A DNA stretch of 64,000 nucleotides from an uncultured Clostridia bacterium. GTDB taxonomy: Bacteria; Bacillota; Clostridia; TANB77; CAG-508. The position numbers and the translations under genes are program-made. The notes below the pieces were generated by a model. The model was given only the letters and a program-made list of their open reading frames with translations, had not been told where the DNA came from and searched no databases. The DNA is taken from NCBI GenBank assembly GCA_948777935.1, contig CAQDYY010000001.1, forward strand, positions 310,001 to 374,000, in the 5' to 3' direction. The first letter of the stretch is position 1. Each line of letters starts with the position of its first letter. This document shows, one piece after another, positions 26,671-36,706 of this stretch.

Positions 26671-27498
26671 TTATTTAATTGGAATACATATTTCGCATTC
26701 ATCCTTATAATAAATTTCTAGTTGCGGATAATTTAATATTTCTTTGTATTTTGATGATGGTAACCATTTAGTGTATATTGTGTTGTATAGCTTTAAAATA
26801 TTAGCTTGTTCTTTGTTTTTTAATTTGAAACATGCCCATGTAGCTTTTGGAATATCTATACTTACAAAGTCTTTTCTTTTGCTTTTTCCTAATATGTAAT
26901 AACTAATATTTTTTGTAAAATCGTCATCATATAGCCTTATACTTGCACCATAATATAATTCTTTTCCATCACTATTTTCTATTATAAAATCCAATATTTT
27001 CTCTTTTCTTGATTTATCAAACAAATCTCTTATTGCTTTACTATCGCTTTCTTCTATTGTTCCAGTTGTTACTCCATATAATTTTTGTTGGTTTAGTGCT
27101 ATTACTCTATATTCTAATTCATCTATAACATCTATTGTAGGTTTAAATTCAATTTTAGGACATGTTTTTATGCTAACATTATTCTTTCTCAAATTTTGTG
27201 GACTAATTCCATGCATTTTCTTGAAAGCATTTGAAAATGAAATTGGAGAATCATATTTGTATTTTAAAGCTATATCAACTATTTTCGTATCTGTATTTAA
27301 AAGTTCTTCAGCAGCATTACTTAATCGTCTTTTTCTTATATATTCTGTCAATGTTATACCTGTTAAAAACACAAATATACGTTGTAGAGTATAACTAGAT
27401 GTGCCTACAATTTTGGCTAGTTGTTTGTAATTAATGTCTTTTGCTAAATCTTCTTCTATTTTATCTACTACTTTATTTAAACTTTCATAATAGTTCAT
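26671..27498 (-). CDS. AraC-family regulator with GyrI-like ligand domain
   Basis: 275 residues. Two helix-turn-helix motifs in 1-105 (YKQLAKIVGTSSYTLQRIF and IALKYKYDSPISFSNAFKKM). The C-terminal ~150 residues resemble the GyrI/BmrR-like small-molecule-binding domain (FKPTIDVIDELEYRVIAL at its start). Lies upstream of the ABC exporter pair in the same direction, so it may control it in response to a drug-like compound. Confidence 0.87.
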   Translation of the reverse strand: MNYYESLNKVVDKIEEDLAKDINYKQLAKIVGTSSYTLQRIFVFLTGITLTEYIRKRRLSNAAEELLNTDTKIVDIALKYKYDSPISFSNAFKKMHGISPQNLRKNNVSIKTCPKIEFKPTIDVIDELEYRVIALNQQKLYGVTTGTIEESDSKAIRDLFDKSRKEKILDFIIENSDGKELYYGASIRLYDDDFTKNISYYILGKSKRKDFVSIDIPKATWACFKLKNKEQANILKLYNTIYTKWLPSSKYKEILNYPQLEIYYKDECEICIPIK

Positions 27499-27567
27499 TT
27501 CTATTCCTTCTTATTTTTGTAACTTCCTATAGACACATTCTATCATAGAACAAATTGCATGTCAAAA

Positions 27568-28557
27568 TTATGGAAATTTACTCATTTTCTCTATATATTC
27601 CATATCTTCTATTTTAGAAATTGCAAAACATTTCTTTCCTAAATCTTTTAATGATGCTCCACAGTGATACAATTCTTTATTATCTATTAATATAAATCTA
27701 TCATGAAATTTGTTTGTATATGAAATTTTTAAACTTGGATATTGTTTGTTAAACTTACTGATATCTAATTTGTTAAGATTACAATTTTGTGATGTTAAAA
27801 TAACTACTTCTACACTTTCATTTTTCTTTGATAACATTTTCAAAATACTATCATCTATATAATTATCTATTATTACAATTTTGACTTTGGCTTTTCTTAT
27901 AATATCTATTATTAAACTGTATGCATCATAAATCTGACCATTAAAAAATATCTTTTGCTTAAATTTTGCTTGTTTATCTTTTTGTAATTCGTCAAATACT
28001 ATATCAAATTTTTTATCATGTTCTAATAGTTTTGTTTTCATTACATCTATTTCTTGAAAAACAAAAGCATTATTTACAATAAATTTTCGCATTTCTACAA
28101 ATGCATCCATAATATTTATGCTTACTTGAACAGCTATGTCATTTTTTAACAAGCCAGACAACATTGCTATACCTTGTTCCGTAAACACATATGGTAAATA
28201 TTTTTTTCCTCTATGCTTGCTATTATCACTTTTAGAACTGGTCACAATTTGTGACCAGTTATTTTTCTGCTTTGAATTTATATTACTTTCGTTTAGGGGC
28301 GACCTTAAATTTAAAAATTCTTCTTCTGTCAATTGAAAACAAAATTTTTCAGGAAACCTATCAATATTTCTTTTTACTGCTTGATTTATCTTTTTAGTTT
28401 CATAGTGATATAACATAGCCACATCACTATCTAACATTACTTGCTTTCCTCTAATTGTATAAATTAAATCTTTAATATTTTCAACTTCATATGCTACTAC
28501 GTTTAATTTTTCATTTATTGGTGTAATACTATTATTTTCTTTTTCCACTAATATCAC
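27568..28557 (-). CDS. ORF6N domain protein with PLD-like C-terminal domain, SOS-controlled
   Basis: 329 residues. The ORF6N domain (~28-120: IRGKQVMLDSDVAMLYHYET, NIDRFPEKFCFQLTEEEF) is a phage-type DNA-binding domain found with anti-repressors. The C-terminus (~210-320: KVKIVIIDNYIDDSILKML, then KFHDRFILIDNKELYHCGAS) is PLD-like, with one H-D-R-F-like catalytic segment. A LexA-type box sits between its -35 and -10. It may be a phage-response or domesticated phage factor; molecular function is not established. Confidence 0.83.
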   Translation of the reverse strand: MILVEKENNSITPINEKLNVVAYEVENIKDLIYTIRGKQVMLDSDVAMLYHYETKKINQAVKRNIDRFPEKFCFQLTEEEFLNLRSPLNESNINSKQKNNWSQIVTSSKSDNSKHRGKKYLPYVFTEQGIAMLSGLLKNDIAVQVSINIMDAFVEMRKFIVNNAFVFQEIDVMKTKLLEHDKKFDIVFDELQKDKQAKFKQKIFFNGQIYDAYSLIIDIIRKAKVKIVIIDNYIDDSILKMLSKKNESVEVVILTSQNCNLNKLDISKFNKQYPSLKISYTNKFHDRFILIDNKELYHCGASLKDLGKKCFAISKIEDMEYIEKMSKFP

Positions 28558-28575
28558 ATCCTTATTTTTGTAACC

Positions 28576-28604
28576 ATTTTAGAACATATGTTTTTACTTG
28601 TCAA
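28576..28604 (-). promoter_or_regulatory. SOS promoter of ORF6N gene (LexA box 28582-28593)
   Basis: Minus strand TTGACA (28599-28604), 17 bases, TAAAAT (28576-28581). The spacer holds AAACATATGTTC, a LexA-type site one base off the GAACNNNNGTTC consensus. Nearly identical to the dinB promoter. Confidence 0.8.
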
Positions 28605-28639
28605 GTATTTTTTGTAGTTATTTAAAATAAAAATGATTT

Positions 28640-29230
28640 TTATTCTTTCTTATTCTTATATTTTTCTAACTTCTGATTTAGCTTTCTGTAAACCCATTCT
28701 ATCATATACTTTTCTGTTGATATTTTTTCTACATCTTCTATATTAACCCATTTTATACCACTATTTTCATCTTCTTTTACTGTAGTTTCTTCATTTTCAT
28801 CTACTTCTAAAAGATATGTTAAGTTTAAGTGTACATGGCTTGGTACATATTTTCCTCTTTTTATATGCCCTTCTACTGGTGCTACTTCTAATGAATATAT
28901 CCCTTCACTTAATACTTTTATATTCTTAACACCTGTTTCTTCTTTTAGCTCACGAATTGCTGTACCCAATAAGTCTGTTTCACCATCTGCATGTCCACCA
29001 GACCAAGTCCAAGATTTATATATATTATGATATAGCATTAATATTTTGGTTCTTTCTTTGTTTACTACCCATGATGATGCCGTAAAATGTCCAAATTCAT
29101 TGTTTCTAGTAAGTACATCATCAAATGTGTCTATATATTTTAATATTATTTGCTTGTCTTTTTCTTCTTGTTCATTGTATGGTTTATAATTTTCTATTTG
29201 TTCTCTTAGTTTTATCATTTCTTTCATCAT
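28640..29230 (-). CDS. NUDIX hydrolase
   Basis: 196 residues. NUDIX box GHADGETDLLGTAIRELKEE followed by TGV fits GX5EX7REUXEEXGU. A flanking ASSWVVNKERTKILMLYHN segment is typical of uncharacterised NUDIX enzymes. Substrate unknown. The two genes are separated by one base from copA. Confidence 0.88.
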   Translation of the reverse strand: MMKEMIKLREQIENYKPYNEQEEKDKQIILKYIDTFDDVLTRNNEFGHFTASSWVVNKERTKILMLYHNIYKSWTWSGGHADGETDLLGTAIRELKEETGVKNIKVLSEGIYSLEVAPVEGHIKRGKYVPSHVHLNLTYLLEVDENEETTVKEDENSGIKWVNIEDVEKISTEKYMIEWVYRKLNQKLEKYKNKKE

Positions 29231-29231
29231 T

Positions 29232-31436
29232 TTACCCTTTCCTCTTTAATCTCAATGTATTTAGTATTACTGTAATACTACTAAACACCATTGCAAGGCT
29301 TGCAAGCATTGGATTTATTGTTATTCCTATTGGTTTTAATAGTCCTATTGCAACTGGTATCATTAAAACATTATAGAAAAATGCCCAAAATAAATTTTGT
29401 TTTATAATTTTCATTGTTCTTTTACTTGTATTAATAAGCCTTGTTATTGAATTTAAGTCATTTTTTGTTAATATAACATCAGATGAATCCATTGCAATAT
29501 CTGTTCCACTTTTTACGCTAACTCCAATATTTGCAGTAGCAAGTGCTGGGCTATCATTTATTCCATCCCCACACATCATAACATATTTGCCTTCTTGTTG
29601 TAATTTCTTAATAGTATCTGTTTTTTCACTTGGTAATACATTAGCAATTACATTACTAATTCCTATATCTTTTGCAATTTTACTTGCTGTATCTAAGTTA
29701 TCTCCTGTTAGCATAACAGTATCAATATTTTCCTTTTTTAAGATACCTATAACTTCTTTTGCATTTTCTCTTACTATATCATTAACACCAATTAATGCAA
29801 TTACATTTTTATTTTGAACTACATAAACAATACTATTTCCCTTTTTACTTAAATCTTTTTCCTCTTCTTTATACTTATTTTCTATACCATACTTATCTAA
29901 TATCTTCCTATTTCCTAAAATAAACTTTTTGTCTTCAATCTCGCTAGTAATTCCAAAACCAGAAACATCTTCAAAATTTTGTACCTCTAGCTTTTCTATG
30001 TTTTCTTCCTCTAAATAATCTGTAAATGCCTTTCCTATTGGATGAGTAGATTTACTTTCTATACTTCCTACTAGTTGTATTAATTCTTCGTTTTTCATAT
30101 TGCTATAATTTCTTATTTTTGATATTTTTAGTTTTCCATATGTTAGTGTACCTGTTTTATCAAATACAATAGTATTTACTTTCCCTGCATTTTCTAATAT
30201 TTCGCTTTTCTTTATTAAAATTCCATTTGTAGCACATTTCCCTTCAGATACTACAATAGCAAGTGGTGTTGCAAGTCCTAAACTACATGGGCATGCAACA
30301 ACTAATATGGTTACAAATGTTATTAGACTATTTGCAAATCCATATCCCATAATTAAATAAATAATAAATGATATTATGGCTATTATCATAACTGCTGGTA
30401 CAAAATATCCTGAAACTTTATCTGCAATTTTACTAATTGGTGCTTTTGTATTTGTTGCTTCTACTACTAATTTTACTATTTCAGATATTGTAGATTCTTT
30501 TCCTATTTTTTCTGCCTTGTATTCTATATAGCCATCATAATTTATACTTCCTGCAATTACTTTTTCTCCTATTTCTTTATATACTGGCTTACTCTCTCCT
30601 GTTATAAATGACTCATCTAAATGTGCTTTTCCATTTACTATTTCTCCATCTACTGCAATTTTTTCTCCTGGCTTACAAATAACTATATCTTCTTTATGAA
30701 CTTCGTCTAGGGTAACTTCTTTTTCTACATTATTTACTTTTATAACTGCTTTTTCTGGTGTAATAGTTACAAGTTTACTAATTGCTTCTTTTGTTTTGTC
30801 TTTACTAATTCCATCTAAGTATCTACCTAATTTTATAAAGTAAATTACCATTGCAGCAGATTCAAAGTACAAATGATGTATTGCCATATTATTTCCTTGT
30901 AATACTAATACCATACTGTATATACTGTACAAAAAGCTACTTAATACTCCTATTCCAACTAATGTATCCATATTGGGAGTTTTATGTATTAAGTTTTTGT
31001 ATCCATTTTTTAGAATGTCATATCCATATATAATAAAAACAATACAAAGTATAAATAAACATATTGTATATCCTATAGGATTTTTATTTACATCAATAAT
31101 ACCTAGTGTAGGTGCATTTATCATATGTCCCATTGCTATATACATTAGAAGAATTGCTAAAATTGTAAAAGAAATAAATTTTACTTTTTCCTTTTTATTT
31201 TTGCTTTCAACTTTAATTTCTTTAAATTCGCCTAAACTTTTAAAACCTGCTTTTTTCACAAATTCATTAAGATTATCTATATTTACAATTTTTTCATCAT
31301 ACTCTATATTTGCACTTGCCATTACTAGGTTAACAGATGCATTTTTTATTCCATTTTGCTTATTTAGGTATTTTTCAAGCCCATTTGAACATGCACTACA
31401 TGTCATTCCTTCTATTGATAATACAATCTTTTTCAT
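29232..31436 (-). CDS. copA: Copper-translocating P1B-type ATPase
   Basis: 734 residues. N-terminal metal-binding domain with GMTCSACSNGLEKYL (CxxC), eight membrane segments, transport motif VACPCSLGLATPLA (CPC), phosphorylation DKTGTLTYG, TGES loop FITGESKPV, STHPIGK, and hinge MCGDGINDSPALATA. Exports Cu+. One metal-binding domain only. Directly follows copZ with a two-base gap. Confidence 0.95.
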   Translation of the reverse strand: MKKIVLSIEGMTCSACSNGLEKYLNKQNGIKNASVNLVMASANIEYDEKIVNIDNLNEFVKKAGFKSLGEFKEIKVESKNKKEKVKFISFTILAILLMYIAMGHMINAPTLGIIDVNKNPIGYTICLFILCIVFIIYGYDILKNGYKNLIHKTPNMDTLVGIGVLSSFLYSIYSMVLVLQGNNMAIHHLYFESAAMVIYFIKLGRYLDGISKDKTKEAISKLVTITPEKAVIKVNNVEKEVTLDEVHKEDIVICKPGEKIAVDGEIVNGKAHLDESFITGESKPVYKEIGEKVIAGSINYDGYIEYKAEKIGKESTISEIVKLVVEATNTKAPISKIADKVSGYFVPAVMIIAIISFIIYLIMGYGFANSLITFVTILVVACPCSLGLATPLAIVVSEGKCATNGILIKKSEILENAGKVNTIVFDKTGTLTYGKLKISKIRNYSNMKNEELIQLVGSIESKSTHPIGKAFTDYLEEENIEKLEVQNFEDVSGFGITSEIEDKKFILGNRKILDKYGIENKYKEEEKDLSKKGNSIVYVVQNKNVIALIGVNDIVRENAKEVIGILKKENIDTVMLTGDNLDTASKIAKDIGISNVIANVLPSEKTDTIKKLQQEGKYVMMCGDGINDSPALATANIGVSVKSGTDIAMDSSDVILTKNDLNSITRLINTSKRTMKIIKQNLFWAFFYNVLMIPVAIGLLKPIGITINPMLASLAMVFSSITVILNTLRLKRKG

Positions 31437-31438
31437 AC

Positions 31439-31657
31439 TTAATCTTCCTTTACAGCTTCAAATCCAATATCATTTATTGTATCTTCTATAGTTTTTCTTT
31501 CAATATCAATATTTGAGCAAACCTTTACTATTCCTGTTTCGTGGTTTGCTTCAACTCTCTCCACTCCTGATATTTCTCCTACTGCATTTTTTATTCTATT
31601 TTCACAGCCTCCACACATCATACCTTTTACTTTTACAATAATCTCTTTCATAATCAT
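31439..31657 (-). CDS. copZ: Copper chaperone, heavy-metal-associated domain
   Basis: 72 residues, a single HMA domain with CxxC in KGMMCGGCENRIKNAV. Delivers Cu+ to CopA encoded immediately downstream. No CsoR or CopY gene is seen nearby; the region just upstream is a 144-base palindromic element. Confidence 0.92.
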   Translation of the reverse strand: MIMKEIIVKVKGMMCGGCENRIKNAVGEISGVERVEANHETGIVKVCSNIDIERKTIEDTINDIGFEAVKED

Positions 31658-31692
31658 TCCTCCTTATTTTATAGATAAAATTTAAACTATCT

Positions 31693-31836
31693 CTTAGGTA
31701 ATAGTATATAAATATTGCAGAAAGTCGAGGAGCCATAAGTGGGGACCAATAGAAACCGTCAAAATGCGCAAGCATTTTGTACAGTTTCATTGGGGAATGG
31801 CGACGTTTTCAAAATATTTATATACTATTACCTAAG
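31693..31836. repeat. 144-base element with perfect 24-bp inverted ends
   Basis: Terminal repeats at 31693-31716 and 31813-31836 (CTTAGGTAATAGTATATAAA and four more bases, and complement). The interior also pairs: GTCG/CGAC, CCAT/ATGG, GAAAC/GTTTC, and CAAAATGC-GCAA-GCATTTTG with a GNRA-like loop. MITE-like or structured RNA. It sits before copZ and after the glycosyltransferase-like gene. Confidence 0.75.
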
Positions 31837-31840
31837 AAAA

Positions 31841-33601
31841 TTAAACATTACTTGTAATATAATATATATCACATGCATTTAACCTTTGTAAATACTTTAC
31901 TTCATAACAATTAATAGATTTTGTTATTGTATTTATTAATTCTTCATTTTCTTGACCATCATTAATAAATACCACTATTCCATTAGAAATATCTTTATCT
32001 TGTAGTATCTCTCTAATATTTTCCTCATTACATTGTAAGTCCTTTGCAATATATGACTCATTTATATTAGCAAATAGTAATATATCATCTAAAAACCTAT
32101 TGTTATTACTATTAAACAGATATAGAGTTGGTACATTTAAGTCATTTTTTAGAATTTCTACTATTTCATGTTTATTTGAATATAGCACTTCTGGTTCTAT
32201 TCTAAAGTTCTTTATATATAATAATGTATTTGCCATAGATGCATCACTAAAACTAGAAAACATTTCTACTGGTAATTTAAGCTCACTTTTTAGCTTTTTA
32301 GCAAATTCATCTTTACTTGAATATAAATACTCTTTTTCGCCTCTAAATTCTTTTCCCGTGCTTAGTTCTATAATTTTATTTGATATAGCTGGCATAATAG
32401 CCATTAACAAAAAGATTGACACAATTATTATATTTAGAGTTTTTTCTTTAACTATATTATTTAGTATACTTGCTATATAATAAATTACAATAATTAACAT
32501 CATTCCACATATAGGCATTATATATCTTAATTCTATAAACGGAGATGAGATTGAAACCAAGGTAAAGTAAAATAGTGTTGGTAATGTAATATATTTTATA
32601 TATTCATTTTTTATAGAAAAAACTCCTTTACTTTTAATCTTTTTGTATATTATTATTCCCACACTAGCTACTATCAGTATAAATAGCAAATTATTAAAAC
32701 CATATACATTTGTTATTAAAAGATATCTTGCTATACTTCCAAAAAATTTAGGTATATTAACTAAGTTTTGTATTGTTCCTTGCCCTCTATATCCAAAAAA
32801 CATATGATTGATTGAGTATGGAAATATTATTAAAGATAGTCCCCCTGCAATGCTCATTGCAAAAACATATTTACCTAACATTTTAAATTCTTTTTCTTTT
32901 ACATATTTAATAACAAACATTATAAACATACAAGCTAAATAGAATAAATAGTAATAATGTGTTAATGAACCAACTAATGCTGATATAGCTATTACTACTA
33001 ATAGTATATTATTTTTTTGTTTTTTATCTAATAACTTTAGGTGTAGATATGTTGTTATTACTATATTTAGTGTAGATAATGCGTACATTCGTATATAAAT
33101 TGCATTTGTTACCCCTGCTAAGGTTATACTTGATACTAAAGCTAAAATTGCTGATTTTTCTTTATATCTATTTTTCCCATCTAGTAGTTTTTTTATAATC
33201 AAGTACATAAATATAGTTATAAATGCGTAAATTACTATATTTACTATAATTCCCGGCCATTTTGAATAGCTTCCTATACTAAGTCCGATTGCTATTCTTA
33301 ATATTAAATAATATAGTGGTGGATGAACATCATTTTTTTGGTTTTCATACACTTGTTTAAATTCAAATTTTTCGTCTTCATCTACAGCTAAATAATCTTC
33401 ATAATAATCACTATTATGCCAAGTATTATAGAAGTCATCATTATCTTGTATTTCTATTTTATCATAACTTGCTAACCCTAAAGAATATGCTTCATCCATA
33501 TGTATATATGATTTATTTATTCCTGCAATAGTAAATATGATTGTTTGTATTATTACAATAGCTATCACTAGAATTATTTCTTTTATATTATTTTGTTTCA
33601 A
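31841..33601 (-). CDS. Multi-spanning membrane protein, glycosyltransferase-39-like
   Basis: 586 residues with about eleven to twelve membrane helices in 1-410 and a soluble C-terminal domain. Early SYIHMDEAYSLGLASYD and PPLYYLILRIAIG resemble the acidic first loop (hxxDExxY, then HPPLYY) of GT-C enzymes such as PMT/ArnT that use lipid-linked sugars. Probably glycosylates an envelope component. Acceptor unknown. Confidence 0.75.
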   Translation of the reverse strand: MKQNNIKEIILVIAIVIIQTIIFTIAGINKSYIHMDEAYSLGLASYDKIEIQDNDDFYNTWHNSDYYEDYLAVDEDEKFEFKQVYENQKNDVHPPLYYLILRIAIGLSIGSYSKWPGIIVNIVIYAFITIFMYLIIKKLLDGKNRYKEKSAILALVSSITLAGVTNAIYIRMYALSTLNIVITTYLHLKLLDKKQKNNILLVVIAISALVGSLTHYYYLFYLACMFIMFVIKYVKEKEFKMLGKYVFAMSIAGGLSLIIFPYSINHMFFGYRGQGTIQNLVNIPKFFGSIARYLLITNVYGFNNLLFILIVASVGIIIYKKIKSKGVFSIKNEYIKYITLPTLFYFTLVSISSPFIELRYIMPICGMMLIIVIYYIASILNNIVKEKTLNIIIVSIFLLMAIMPAISNKIIELSTGKEFRGEKEYLYSSKDEFAKKLKSELKLPVEMFSSFSDASMANTLLYIKNFRIEPEVLYSNKHEIVEILKNDLNVPTLYLFNSNNNRFLDDILLFANINESYIAKDLQCNEENIREILQDKDISNGIVVFINDGQENEELINTITKSINCYEVKYLQRLNACDIYYITSNV

Positions 33602-33618
33602 CTTTTATTCCCCTTTAT

Positions 33619-34197
33619 TTAATCAATTAGTTGTAGTTTTCCATTACATCTACCACATCTATACCTTTTAATTAAATCCTTATTAAATCTTTTCCTATAA
33701 ATTATTGCTCCACATTTTTTACATCTAATTTTGTATTTATAGTTCTCTTTATCTTCTTTATATTCTAGGTTACTTTCTTCATAATCTAGCTTTTTATCTC
33801 CTAATCTTTTAATTTCATATCCTAATTTTTTATTTATATATGTAGCATATTTTTTAAAACCACTACCATGGTTGTTGCAATCTGGAAAACAGTGTATAAT
33901 TTCGTGCATTATAGTGTTTTTTATAATTTTATCATCTAAATCCATAACCCATTTGCTTATTTCTATATGATGTTTCTTAAACCTTTCGTATTTGATAATT
34001 GTGTTTCTTCCTCTTCTTATTTTTGTATAAAATTTTTTGTTTGGGTCTTCATGCTTACAACATCCATATCTTTTAGCATTTCTTTTTGCAATACTTATAT
34101 CAATTTCTCCTATAAGTTCATTATCTATAATATTTATACCAATAGATGATAGTTCTTTTACACATTCACCATATAATCTTTTTAATTCTTCTTCCAT
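33619..34197 (-). CDS. SprT-like zinc metalloprotease-domain protein
   Basis: 192 residues. HExxH motif in TIMHEIIHCFPDCNNHG and a C-terminal zinc ribbon CKKCGAIIYRKRF...CGRCNGKL. Family includes bacterial SprT and eukaryotic Spartan; bacterial function is unclear. Confidence 0.88.
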   Translation of the reverse strand: MEEELKRLYGECVKELSSIGINIIDNELIGEIDISIAKRNAKRYGCCKHEDPNKKFYTKIRRGRNTIIKYERFKKHHIEISKWVMDLDDKIIKNTIMHEIIHCFPDCNNHGSGFKKYATYINKKLGYEIKRLGDKKLDYEESNLEYKEDKENYKYKIRCKKCGAIIYRKRFNKDLIKRYRCGRCNGKLQLID

Positions 34198-34206
34198 ATA
34201 TACCTT

Positions 34207-35823
34207 CTATATTTCTATTTCTTTAAATCTCTTTGTTCCATATATTTTAAGTATATTCCATAATACTACTATTATAAATAATAAAGCTACTAATTCTACC
34301 ATAACAAAGATGTTTAAGTTCATATTACTTCCTACTGTGGCCATTAATATAATAGATGCTATTCCAATTCCCATTCCTATAAATACTGCTATAGCAGAAC
34401 TTACACTTTGTTTTACAACTTCTGTATCAGAAGAGGCATCCATTTTAGGAAATCTTAAATTTATTAAAAGCCCTATAATCCCAATTAATGTAGGCATTAT
34501 TATAGAGATAAGTAATATATAAATTATATCTATCATTTCTGTTTTAAATGTTACAAAAAATATAATATCACTTATTAAAATTAGTGGTGTAGAAAGTATG
34601 TTACTTGCCATTATTTTAGATAACAAGATTTTCTTTGTAGATACTGGTAAACTCTTAGTTACATTAAAACTTTTTCCTTCTATAGAAATCATAGAAGACG
34701 TAATAGAAGTTAAGCATGATGTAAACACTACTATTTCATAAAATATTTTTGGCATTAGATTAATTATTTGTTCTCTATCTATTCCCATACCTATTTGCCC
34801 TACAAATGCATTAAGCATTTCATCAAAATTTATTGCTATTCCTATTGTTGTAGCAACAATAATAACTCCTCCAAACATAGTATTTATAATGTATACTGGT
34901 GAATCTAGAAATCTTTTTAGTTCTTTTTTTATTAACGAAACTACTTTTGGTCTTCTTTTTAAGATTTTATTATTTAATAAAATAGACTTGTTTTTCTTTC
35001 CAGATTTTTCTGTTGTTTTTGATATTATTTTAAAATAGAATATACTTGCAATATATATAAATAGTATTGTTGGTATTATGTTTATTGCTAATAATTTTAA
35101 TAATTCTATTATATTAAAGTTTTGTACTAAATTGCTATATAGTTTTACAGGGTAATATACTGATTCTAAAGATTGATTTATATTATCTGCATTTTGTTCA
35201 ATACCACCTATCATTTGTTCAAGATTAAGTGCTACAAAAAATATTCCTATCATAAATACTAAAGTTAGAACAGTTTGGAATAGTTTTTTTAGTTTAAATT
35301 TTATTGAAATTCCCTTTACTATATAACCAATTATGCTAGATAAAATTGTTGGTATAATTGGTAATAAAAATATCATTAATACTGATATAGCATAAAACAT
35401 TACATTTGGTCTTTCAAAATATATGTATACTGCAAATGCTGGTATAATAAATAAGCTATTATATAAGGTTTGAAATGTTATTAGTTTAGCAATTCTTGCA
35501 AAAAGTATTTTAGATTTTTCTATTGGCATTGAAAATAATAAATCATTATCTTTTGCTTCAAATAGTATACCTTGTGATTTATAAATTCCTTCTATAAATG
35601 TAATTAATGTTGTAACTATTATAAATATATTTACCATTACAATAGTTTGATTTATTGGTGCTAAAGCCTCTGCTATCATATATGCATATGAACCTACTGC
35701 AAACATCACAATTAGTGTTAAAACAAGTATTACTGCTTTATTTTTGCTTTCTCCTTTTTTTACTTTAAACAGGTTCATGTCTTGTGACATTGTAGCTTTT
35801 AACAATGATAATAATTTTTTCAT
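34207..35823 (-). CDS. ABC-2-type exporter permease
   Basis: 538 residues with about twelve membrane segments in two halves. The N-terminus LLSLLKATMSQDMNLFKVK resembles large ABC-exporter permeases of Clostridia. Two bases from the ATPase gene, with which it forms an exporter. Substrate unknown. Confidence 0.82.
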   Translation of the reverse strand: MKKLLSLLKATMSQDMNLFKVKKGESKNKAVILVLTLIVMFAVGSYAYMIAEALAPINQTIVMVNIFIIVTTLITFIEGIYKSQGILFEAKDNDLLFSMPIEKSKILFARIAKLITFQTLYNSLFIIPAFAVYIYFERPNVMFYAISVLMIFLLPIIPTILSSIIGYIVKGISIKFKLKKLFQTVLTLVFMIGIFFVALNLEQMIGGIEQNADNINQSLESVYYPVKLYSNLVQNFNIIELLKLLAINIIPTILFIYIASIFYFKIISKTTEKSGKKNKSILLNNKILKRRPKVVSLIKKELKRFLDSPVYIINTMFGGVIIVATTIGIAINFDEMLNAFVGQIGMGIDREQIINLMPKIFYEIVVFTSCLTSITSSMISIEGKSFNVTKSLPVSTKKILLSKIMASNILSTPLILISDIIFFVTFKTEMIDIIYILLISIIMPTLIGIIGLLINLRFPKMDASSDTEVVKQSVSSAIAVFIGMGIGIASIILMATVGSNMNLNIFVMVELVALLFIIVVLWNILKIYGTKRFKEIEI

Positions 35824-35825
35824 TT

Positions 35826-36539
35826 TTATTTCTCCTCATCTAATTCTAAAAATACTTGTTCTAAAGATTCATCACCTTTTATTTCATTCATATTTCCTAC
35901 TTTTACAACTTTTCCTTGTTTAATAATTGCTACTCTACTACATAATTTTTCGGCAACTTCTAAGATATGTGTTGAGAAAAATATTGTTTTTCCTTCTTTA
36001 CACATTTGTTTCATAACTTCTTTCATGTCATATACTGCTTTTGGGTCTAAACCAACAAATGGTTCATCCATAATTAGTATTTTAGGGTTATGTACTAAAG
36101 CTGCAATTAGTGCTACTTTTTGCTTCATTCCGTGTGAAAAAGAAGATATAGTATTGTTTAAGTTTTCTTTTAGTTCAAACATAGTAGCATATTTATCTAT
36201 TTGCTCTATTCTTTTATTTTCTGGCACATCATACATATCACAAATAAACTTTATATAATCTATTGCTTTCATATTTTCGTATAAATCTGGATTATCTGGA
36301 ACATATGCTATTTGTTTTTTACATTCTATTGGCTCTTTTTTTATAGATTTTCCATTTATTAATATGTCTCCTTCTTCAAAATCTAGTATACCTACTATGG
36401 ATTTTATTGTAGTAGTTTTTCCTGCTCCATTATGACCTATAAATGCAAATATTTCTCCATCATTTATAGTAAATGATACATTGTCAATTGCCTTTTTTTC
36501 TTTATTATAAATTTTTGTTAAATTTTTTATTTCTATCAT
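35826..36539 (-). CDS. ABC transporter ATP-binding protein
   Basis: 237 residues. Walker A FIGHNGAGKTTTIKSIVG, signature SFSHGMKQKVALIAAL, Walker B KILIMDEPFVGLDP, and switch STHILEVAE. Partner of the permease downstream. Confidence 0.93.
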   Translation of the reverse strand: MIEIKNLTKIYNKEKKAIDNVSFTINDGEIFAFIGHNGAGKTTTIKSIVGILDFEEGDILINGKSIKKEPIECKKQIAYVPDNPDLYENMKAIDYIKFICDMYDVPENKRIEQIDKYATMFELKENLNNTISSFSHGMKQKVALIAALVHNPKILIMDEPFVGLDPKAVYDMKEVMKQMCKEGKTIFFSTHILEVAEKLCSRVAIIKQGKVVKVGNMNEIKGDESLEQVFLELDEEK

Positions 36540-36577
36540 AGTATTTCATCTCCTATTTTTTTATGTCCCTATAATAT

Positions 36578-36618
36578 CATAAAAGCAAGTAATTATCAAC
36601 TAATCACTTGCTTTTATG
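36578..36618. terminator. Hairpin upstream of the ABC ATPase gene
   Basis: CATAAAAGCAAGT and ACTTGCTTTTATG arms around TTATCAACTAA. Same family as 1218-1246. On the minus strand it follows the downstream end of the 36707 gene and can act as its terminator. Confidence 0.6.
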
Positions 36619-36634
36619 TTGATTTATTGTTACA

Positions 36635-36684
36635 GGGCACCATGATGTCATGTCCTATGATGTATTCCCTTTAAACGTGCCCCC
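36635..36684. repeat. Dispersed ~50-bp intergenic repeat, copy A
   Basis: GGGCACCATGATGTCATGTC ... ATTCCC ... CGTGCCCC. Other copies at 43734, 48046 and 50763. Ends GGGCAC/GTGCCC are inverted. Confidence 0.75.
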
Positions 36685-36706
36685 TACATTTAAAATTTTC
36701 TATATT

